Source of the DNA: JAPLNB01 sp964451955
GTDB taxonomy: Bacteria; Planctomycetota; Phycisphaerae; Tepidisphaerales; Tepidisphaeraceae
Assembly (NCBI GenBank): GCA_964451955.1
Contig: CAYVKG010000003.1
Location: 40,889-104,888 of the forward strand
DNA: 64,000 nt
Reading direction: 5' to 3'
The notes beneath the pieces are model-generated. The model saw nothing but the letters and a program-made list of their open reading frames with translations. It did not search any database and was not told the DNA's origin. Of the stretch, positions 59,082 through 64,000 are shown in pieces. Position numbers and translations under genes: made by a program. Numbering within the stretch: position 1 is the first letter of the stretch; each line of letters begins with the position of its first letter.

Positions 59082-59557
59082 TCATGAATCCCAATATCCT
59101 CGATCGCTACGAAATGACGCCGCCGACCCTACGCCACGCCCTCGCCGGTCTCACCCCCCACGACCTCGCCGCACGCCCCGTCCCCGGAACCTGGTCCATC
59201 CACCAGATCGTCATCCACCTCATGGACAGCGATCTCATCTGGACCGATCGCGCTAAACGCATCATCGCCGAGGAAAACCCCACTCTCATCGGCTACGACG
59301 AGGCGAAATTCGCCGCAAACCTCTTCTACGAACAACAGTCCATCGACGACGCGCTAACCATCTTCGAACTCAACCGCCGTCAATTCGCCATCGTCCTCCG
59401 CCAACTCCCTAATGACGCCTTCCAACGCATCGGCACCCACAACCAGCGAGGCCAAATCCGCCTCGCACAGTCCATCGAATCCGTTAACACCCACGTCGAT
59501 CACCATCTCCAACACCTCCTCCATAAACGAGCGTTGCTCGGAAAACCCCTGGCGTAA
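59078..59557 (+). CDS. DinB-family metal-binding four-helix protein
   Basis: A 159-aa DinB/YfiT-like protein. Conserved positions are GTWSIHQIVIHLMDSDLIW with the first metal His pair, and HVDHHLQHLLHKRALL near the C-terminus with the third His. Family members bind a divalent metal; some are thiol or bacillithiol transferases. A role in the sdh operon is not known. The open frame continues upstream across sdhC, but the ATG at 59078 (ATGATCATG), overlapping the sdhC stop (ATGA), is the natural start. Confidence 0.85.
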   Translation: MIMNPNILDRYEMTPPTLRHALAGLTPHDLAARPVPGTWSIHQIVIHLMDSDLIWTDRAKRIIAEENPTLIGYDEAKFAANLFYEQQSIDDALTIFELNRRQFAIVLRQLPNDAFQRIGTHNQRGQIRLAQSIESVNTHVDHHLQHLLHKRALLGKPLA

Positions 59558-59597
59558 GTCTTCAGTCCCTTTCTCCGGTCTCTTCCTGGAATCAAAT

Positions 59598-61478
59598 ATG
59601 ACCAGCAATAAACGAGTCATTGTCGTCGGCGGCGGTCTGGCGGGTCTGGCCTGCTCCATCAAACTCGCCGAGGAAGGCGTGCCCGTCGACCTCTTCTCCA
59701 TGGTCCCCGTCAAACGCAGTCATAGCGTCTGTGCCCAGGGCGGCATCAACGCCTGCAACGAAATCGCCAGACAACAAGGGTACAGCGAGTGGATGCACTT
59801 CGACGAAACCGTACTCGGCGGCGACTTCCTCGCCGACCAGCCCCCGGTCCTCGAAATGTGCAACTGGGCCCCCAAAATCATCGACCTCCTCGACCGCATG
59901 GGCGTCCCCTTCAACCGAACCCCCGAAGGCCAACGCGCCCTCCGACTCTTCGGCGGGTCCCTCTTCAAACGAACCTTCTTCGCTGGCGCCACCACCGGCC
60001 AGCAGTTGCTCTACGCCCTCGACGAACAGACCCGACGATGGGAAGCCGAAGGACTCATCCACAAATTCGAGTTCTGGGAATTCCTCTGGCCTGTCCTCCA
60101 TCAAGGACAATGCGCAGGCATCGTCGCCCAAAACATGCGATCCATGCAAATCCACGCCTTCCGCGCCGATGCCGTCGTCATCGCCACCGGCGGTAATGGC
60201 CTGGTCTTCGGCAAAAGCACCATGAGCGTCATCTGCACCGGCGGCGCTGCCTCCAGGTGCTTCCAGGCCGGCGCCAAATATGCCAATCCCGAGTTCATTC
60301 AAGTCCATCCCACCGCCATCCCCGGCGAAGACAAGTGCAGACTCATCAGCGAATCCGCCCGCGGCGAAGGGGGACGCGTCTGGGTGCCCCGAAAACCCCA
60401 CGACTCCCGACCACCCAACGACATCCCCGAAAACGAACGCTACTACTTCCTCGAAGAACGCTACCCCAAGTACGGTAACCTCGTCCCACGCGACATCGCC
60501 ACCCGCGAAATCTTCCAGGTCTGCCAGGAAGGCCTCGGCGTCGGCGGGGGAAATATGGTCTACCTCGACCTCCGCGACATCGTCAAACAGATCGGACGCG
60601 AAAAAGTCCTCGGCAAACTCGAAGGGATCCTCGAAATCTACGAGAAATTCGTCGGAACCGATCCCCTCGATCAACCCATGAAAATCTTCCCCGCCGTCCA
60701 CTACTCCATGGGCGGTCTATGGGCCGGGTTCAAAAAAGATGAAAAAACCGGCGGACTAAAACCCGGCGAACCAACCAACATGATGACCAGCATCAACGGC
60801 CTCTATGCCATGGGCGAGGCCAGCTTCGCCTATCACGGCGCCAACCGCCTCGGCGCTAACTCCCTCCTCTCCTGTATCTTCGATGGCCTCTTCGGCGCCA
60901 CATGTGTCAAAAACTTCTGCGACAATAACCAACAACCAGCCGCCGATGTCCCCCAGGCTAGCTACGACGCCACCGTTAAACAGGAAACCGATCGACAGAA
61001 TCGGCTCCTCGCCAACCAGGGAACCGAAAACCCCTACCTCCTCTGGCAGGAAATCGGCAAAACCATGACCGACACCTGCACCGTCGTCAGACATAATGAC
61101 AAACTCCAGGCCACTCTCGCCAAATGCCAGGAATGGAAACACCGATACGGAAATGTCAAACTCTCCGACACCCTCATGTGGTCCAACCAGAATCTCTCAT
61201 TCACACGCGCCCTCCGCGATATGATCGTCCTCGCCGAAACCATCCTCCACGCCGCCCTCCTCCGAAATGAGTCCCGCGGAGCACATTTCAAACCCGCCTT
61301 CCCCGATCGCGACGACGCCAACTTCCTCAAGGCTTCCATCGCAACCTTCGACACCAACAATAATCAGCCTTCCATCACCTACGCCCCCGTCGATACAAGC
61401 CTCATCCAGCCCCGCGCCAGAACCTATGGCAAAAAAGACGCCACCACGCCAAACACGCCCCCCAACACAAAAATCTGA
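59598..61478 (+). CDS. sdhA: Succinate dehydrogenase/fumarate reductase flavoprotein subunit
   Basis: A 626-aa catalytic subunit. FAD-binding VIVVGGGLAGLACSIKLAEEG at the N-terminus is followed by RSHSVCAQGGINA with the His for covalent FAD (His42). The substrate and FAD region has FIQVHPTAIPG, SESARGEGGRVW, ERYPKYGNLVPRDIATRE and HYSMGGLWAGF. It is of the ~630-aa type that pairs with the dihaem SdhC. The ATG at 59598 begins the FAD motif. sdhB, expected next, is absent: the following gene is on the other strand, 15 bases away. Confidence 0.94.
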   Translation: MTSNKRVIVVGGGLAGLACSIKLAEEGVPVDLFSMVPVKRSHSVCAQGGINACNEIARQQGYSEWMHFDETVLGGDFLADQPPVLEMCNWAPKIIDLLDRMGVPFNRTPEGQRALRLFGGSLFKRTFFAGATTGQQLLYALDEQTRRWEAEGLIHKFEFWEFLWPVLHQGQCAGIVAQNMRSMQIHAFRADAVVIATGGNGLVFGKSTMSVICTGGAASRCFQAGAKYANPEFIQVHPTAIPGEDKCRLISESARGEGGRVWVPRKPHDSRPPNDIPENERYYFLEERYPKYGNLVPRDIATREIFQVCQEGLGVGGGNMVYLDLRDIVKQIGREKVLGKLEGILEIYEKFVGTDPLDQPMKIFPAVHYSMGGLWAGFKKDEKTGGLKPGEPTNMMTSINGLYAMGEASFAYHGANRLGANSLLSCIFDGLFGATCVKNFCDNNQQPAADVPQASYDATVKQETDRQNRLLANQGTENPYLLWQEIGKTMTDTCTVVRHNDKLQATLAKCQEWKHRYGNVKLSDTLMWSNQNLSFTRALRDMIVLAETILHAALLRNESRGAHFKPAFPDRDDANFLKASIATFDTNNNQPSITYAPVDTSLIQPRARTYGKKDATTPNTPPNTKI

Positions 61479-61493
61479 TCACCCTCTCAAACC

Positions 61494-63614
61494 CTATGGC
61501 CTCATCGGCGCCGGCCCACGCGGATTCAATGGCGCCGTCGGCGGTCCCCATGAACCCGGACCAGCAGGCCCCATCACCTGATTCAGACCCGCCCGAATCT
61601 GCTGCTCCGTCAATCGACCCGACCCATCCGTGTTCCATGCCGTAAACCAATTCCCAAAGCCCGCAACCAACTCCTCCCTCGACAGGCTCCCGTCCTTGTT
61701 CGCGTCAAACGCCCTTACCAACGCCGGTCCCAGAAACACGCCCGGGCCAAAATCAGCAGAATCCAAATTCCCCGGCCCCGGCCCCGGACCCCCGCGCCCG
61801 CCAAAACCCCCGGGACCAACCGCCACATCCCCGCCACCACCACGAACCGGCCCACTCCCGCCCGCCGCCGCTGGCGCAGGCGCAGCGCCAAATCCACCTT
61901 CAGGCAACCTCAGACCCGCCGACTTGCCCGAAAGTTGATCCATGATCGATTGCGTCCGAGCTACCGTAAATGGCTTGATCGGCGCCGGCGACTGCACCAG
62001 CGCGCCTCGCCCTCTTCCAAAAAAAGCCTCAAATGCCCCAGGACCATCCGCCCTCTGACCCGCCGCCACACGATTCAAACGCGTCAGCTTCACCTCCGAT
62101 TCCTCTTTCACCGCCGGCCTGATCGCCGCCGCAATCGCGTCCACCTGCTCCGCAAACCGCTCCGGCTTGAATAGCGTCCTCGAAAACTCCTCCAGACGCG
62201 CCAAATACATCGACTTGAACTGCTCAACCTTGAAAACTCGCTCCAAAAAACGAATGTCCCCTCGCCACGGGTGGTGAATGCTCAACTGCTCCCGCTGCTG
62301 CTGCGATCCGATCATCGGAAACTGACCAAACGAGTGATCCAGGTCCCACCCCATGAAGTGAAACTTCTTGGTCCCCGGATGAAGATAAACATAGTAATTC
62401 TGCCCGATCGACAGAATCGAATCCAGTGTCGATAAATAAACCTCAATCGCCATGAAACGCGAAAAATTCTCAAGGTCCACAAACTCCGGCAGCTTCGCCG
62501 CGAACTCCCGGTCCTCCGCTTGCGATACCAGCCGGCATAGGTCAATCAATCGCTGCTTCTCCCCAACAGACAACGGCATCTTCGGATCGTACGTCTGCTC
62601 ATAGGCCACAAACAACGGTCCCATGTCCGTAAACGGATACGGCGTCACAGGCTTGAACAGAGCTCCCCCCTTCGTACCAAACGCCTCCTTCACAAAATCC
62701 TCGTCGATGTTCTCCACCAATGAATACAATCCAAAATACTTCCGCTCGTACTTCCCGGGTACCGTCACGTACACCCGCGCATACGCCGTCCGACACGCCG
62801 GCACCAACGCGTCCCGAAATAACCGGTGCGACATCACCTCATTCATGAACGACGCGTCCGTCACACAACAATGAAGATTCACCGTCGATAGCCCCGCCAG
62901 CTTCTGACCCTTCGTAAACCGATTGAACTGTATCTTCATCGACCGCTTGATCGAACCCGTCGACTCCACCCACGTCCCGTTCCCCTTGTACCGAACACCC
63001 ACGTTCCGAAAAATCCTCCCGTCAAAATCCACGTCCGCGTGAACATACTCAAATTCCAAACCCATCGCCGACGCCAGACCGTTCCGCCGACCCTCTCGCC
63101 CCTGAAGCATCAGCCCCGGATGACGCGGCTGCTCAATCCTCACCGCCGCTACGCCCCCACCACTCACGGCAAACGTCCCGTTAACCCCCCGGCCAACCTC
63201 CTCCACCGTCAGCTTCCCCGACTTCTTCCTGTCCCACTCCGTAAACCACTTCTCCGCCAGATCCCCAAACTCCACCCGCGATAGCCTCCCGTCTCGGTCC
63301 TTGTCTCCCGCTGCCACGAATACCGGCGCCGTAAACGTGCCCGGACCAAAGTCCGCCGCCGGAGGCGCAAATGCAAACCGATTCGTGCTCTTCGGCTCCA
63401 TCCCCCGCCACTCCTCCGCACTGAACACCAAATGGACCGTGTGAACCTTCGTCATCTCCAGGATCTGCCCCGCCGACTCCCCAACACCCTCCTTCGACCC
63501 CTGCGTCGACGCCTGCCCCATCGCCACCCCCTCCACACCACCCACCACCAACCCCATCACCAATAATCGCCCCAAAATCCCACTCAAACAGACAAAGACT
63601 CTGCCCTTAATCAT
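61494..63614 (-). CDS. Secreted CotH-like kinase-fold protein with EF-hands
   Basis: A 706-aa exported protein with a signal peptide (residues 1-34, ending MGQA). EF-hand-type calcium loops occur at ~104-115 (DKDRDGRLSRVE) and ~128-139 (DRKKSGKLTVEE). The CotH domain (~155-540) has VGVRYKGNGTWVES, KIQFNRFTKGQKLAG, FGLYSLVENIDEDFVKEAFG and FHFMGWDLDHSFGQFP. A Gly/Ala-rich linker (~580-620) precedes a second EF pair (DANKDGSLSREE, DGSGRLTEQQ). CotH proteins are atypical protein kinases in Bacillus spores; in planctomycetes they are frequent and of unknown role. It could modify or bind envelope proteins in a calcium-dependent way (inference). Confidence 0.85.
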   Translation of the reverse strand: MIKGRVFVCLSGILGRLLVMGLVVGGVEGVAMGQASTQGSKEGVGESAGQILEMTKVHTVHLVFSAEEWRGMEPKSTNRFAFAPPAADFGPGTFTAPVFVAAGDKDRDGRLSRVEFGDLAEKWFTEWDRKKSGKLTVEEVGRGVNGTFAVSGGGVAAVRIEQPRHPGLMLQGREGRRNGLASAMGLEFEYVHADVDFDGRIFRNVGVRYKGNGTWVESTGSIKRSMKIQFNRFTKGQKLAGLSTVNLHCCVTDASFMNEVMSHRLFRDALVPACRTAYARVYVTVPGKYERKYFGLYSLVENIDEDFVKEAFGTKGGALFKPVTPYPFTDMGPLFVAYEQTYDPKMPLSVGEKQRLIDLCRLVSQAEDREFAAKLPEFVDLENFSRFMAIEVYLSTLDSILSIGQNYYVYLHPGTKKFHFMGWDLDHSFGQFPMIGSQQQREQLSIHHPWRGDIRFLERVFKVEQFKSMYLARLEEFSRTLFKPERFAEQVDAIAAAIRPAVKEESEVKLTRLNRVAAGQRADGPGAFEAFFGRGRGALVQSPAPIKPFTVARTQSIMDQLSGKSAGLRLPEGGFGAAPAPAAAGGSGPVRGGGGDVAVGPGGFGGRGGPGPGPGNLDSADFGPGVFLGPALVRAFDANKDGSLSREELVAGFGNWFTAWNTDGSGRLTEQQIRAGLNQVMGPAGPGSWGPPTAPLNPRGPAPMRP

Positions 63615-63734
63615 CGCCCCATCCTAATCCGCCCTCAGAATCAGTGTCCAGACCCCAACCCCAACCACAACCCCCTCCTCCGCCTTGCCTCACCACAAAA
63701 TCCCCCTACATTGCCTTGAATCACACTTCAAAAA

Positions 63735-63808
63735 AGGCCGAGATCGGATTCGAACCGATGAATAACGGATTTGCAATCCGTCCCCTTAGTCCACTTGGGT
63801 ACTCGGCC
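63735..63808 (-). tRNA. tRNA-Cys (anticodon GCA)
   Basis: On the minus strand a 74-base cloverleaf begins GGCCGAG and closes with CTCGGCC (7-bp acceptor). The D arm follows. The anticodon arm is ACGGA-TTGCAAA-TCCGT with anticodon GCA. The T arm is ATCGG-TTCGAAT-CCGAT. The discriminator is U73, an identity base of tRNA-Cys. The CCA end is not encoded, since TTT follows. Confidence 0.95.
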
Positions 63809-64000
63809 TTCGGTTCTCGCCCCGCAATCGCTTGCCGCGGCTCCCCTCGCCATCCGCTGCCGGCGACTGCAAGTCGCTATCACCTGAAAAATTGTATCAG
63901 GAACCACCATCCTGACAAGCCATACGCACCCAATACCCTTCCCAGCACCAGGGCAATCGCTTTTGTTCCGGCGGCGGCGATATTACAGTATCTTGCGCCT
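63809..64000. other. Gap at right edge with no supported gene
   Basis: 192 bases beyond tRNA-Cys. I see no open frame with family motifs. It may be the upstream region of a gene beyond the window. Confidence 0.5.

Noticed and set aside
1..64000. CRISPR arrays, IS elements, integrases, prophage
   Set aside because: No regularly spaced repeats, transposase motifs or integrase/phage structural genes were found.

Overview
The window is a high-GC bacterial chromosome segment of about 64 kb. It most likely comes from a Planctomycetota lineage, plausibly Phycisphaerae or a related uncultured clade. The reasons are planctomycete-style pseudopilins, a YdjY-domain protein, secreted polysaccharide-degrading enzymes with Tat or Sec signals, a CotH/EF-hand protein, PIN-PhoH, and PQQ-like propeller proteins next to polyferredoxins. 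The assignment comes from gene content only and is an inference. No rRNA, CRISPR array, phage or insertion sequence was seen.

Layout. 1-6.6 kb: the end of a heparinase-type lyase, endonuclease III, a large secreted DUF5696-like glycosidase, a small unknown gene and a GH36 alpha-galactosidase. 6.6-8.8 kb: a cyclophilin, the SRP RNA (previously unmarked, in the gap) and NAD kinase. 8.8-11.7 kb: a minus-strand trio of YdjY-like protein, membrane protein and stand-alone condensation-type acyltransferase. 11.8-17.4 kb: a very large TPR-secretin with its own terminator and long leader, then MurA. 17.7-20.8 kb: GH16 glucanase, a membrane-anchored unknown and a pseudopilin. 20.9-24.2 kb: a histidine kinase/response regulator pair and an aminotransferase. 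24.3-30 kb: a parvulin lipoprotein, a complete heparinase-like lyase, a UroD/MtaA-like protein and a PlsC-like acyltransferase. 30-45 kb: a small C2H2 zinc-finger protein, an M16 alpha/beta peptidase pair, an RNase HII-like protein, a serine hydrolase, MntP, ApgM, a Tat oxidoreductase, PIN-PhoH, ManA, RluB/RsuA, citrate synthase and a TIM-barrel epimerase.

45.6-56.3 kb is the most unusual part. It is an eight-gene, translationally coupled operon: an anchored PQQ-like propeller, an anchored NHL propeller, a twin-arginine Cys protein, a twin-arginine polyferredoxin, a NapH-like membrane polyferredoxin, a second anchored PQQ-like propeller, a NuoE-NuoF fusion (HydC/HydB-like) and a 2Fe-2S/FAD protein that has lost its NAD(P)H-binding domain. 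It has no hydrogenase H-cluster, no haem motifs and no obvious terminal enzyme. It looks like an undescribed conduit linking cytoplasmic NAD(H) and ferredoxin with the membrane and cell envelope.

56.3-64 kb: an EamA transporter, TruB, sdhC-dinB-sdhA (no sdhB follows), a CotH/EF-hand protein and tRNA-Cys.

Two genome-scale signals stand out. At least nine genes have a TANNNT -10 box only 6-8 nt before the start codon, which implies leaderless transcripts. The plus strand also changes from strongly G-rich (first ~3 kb) to strongly C-rich (about 25-63 kb).
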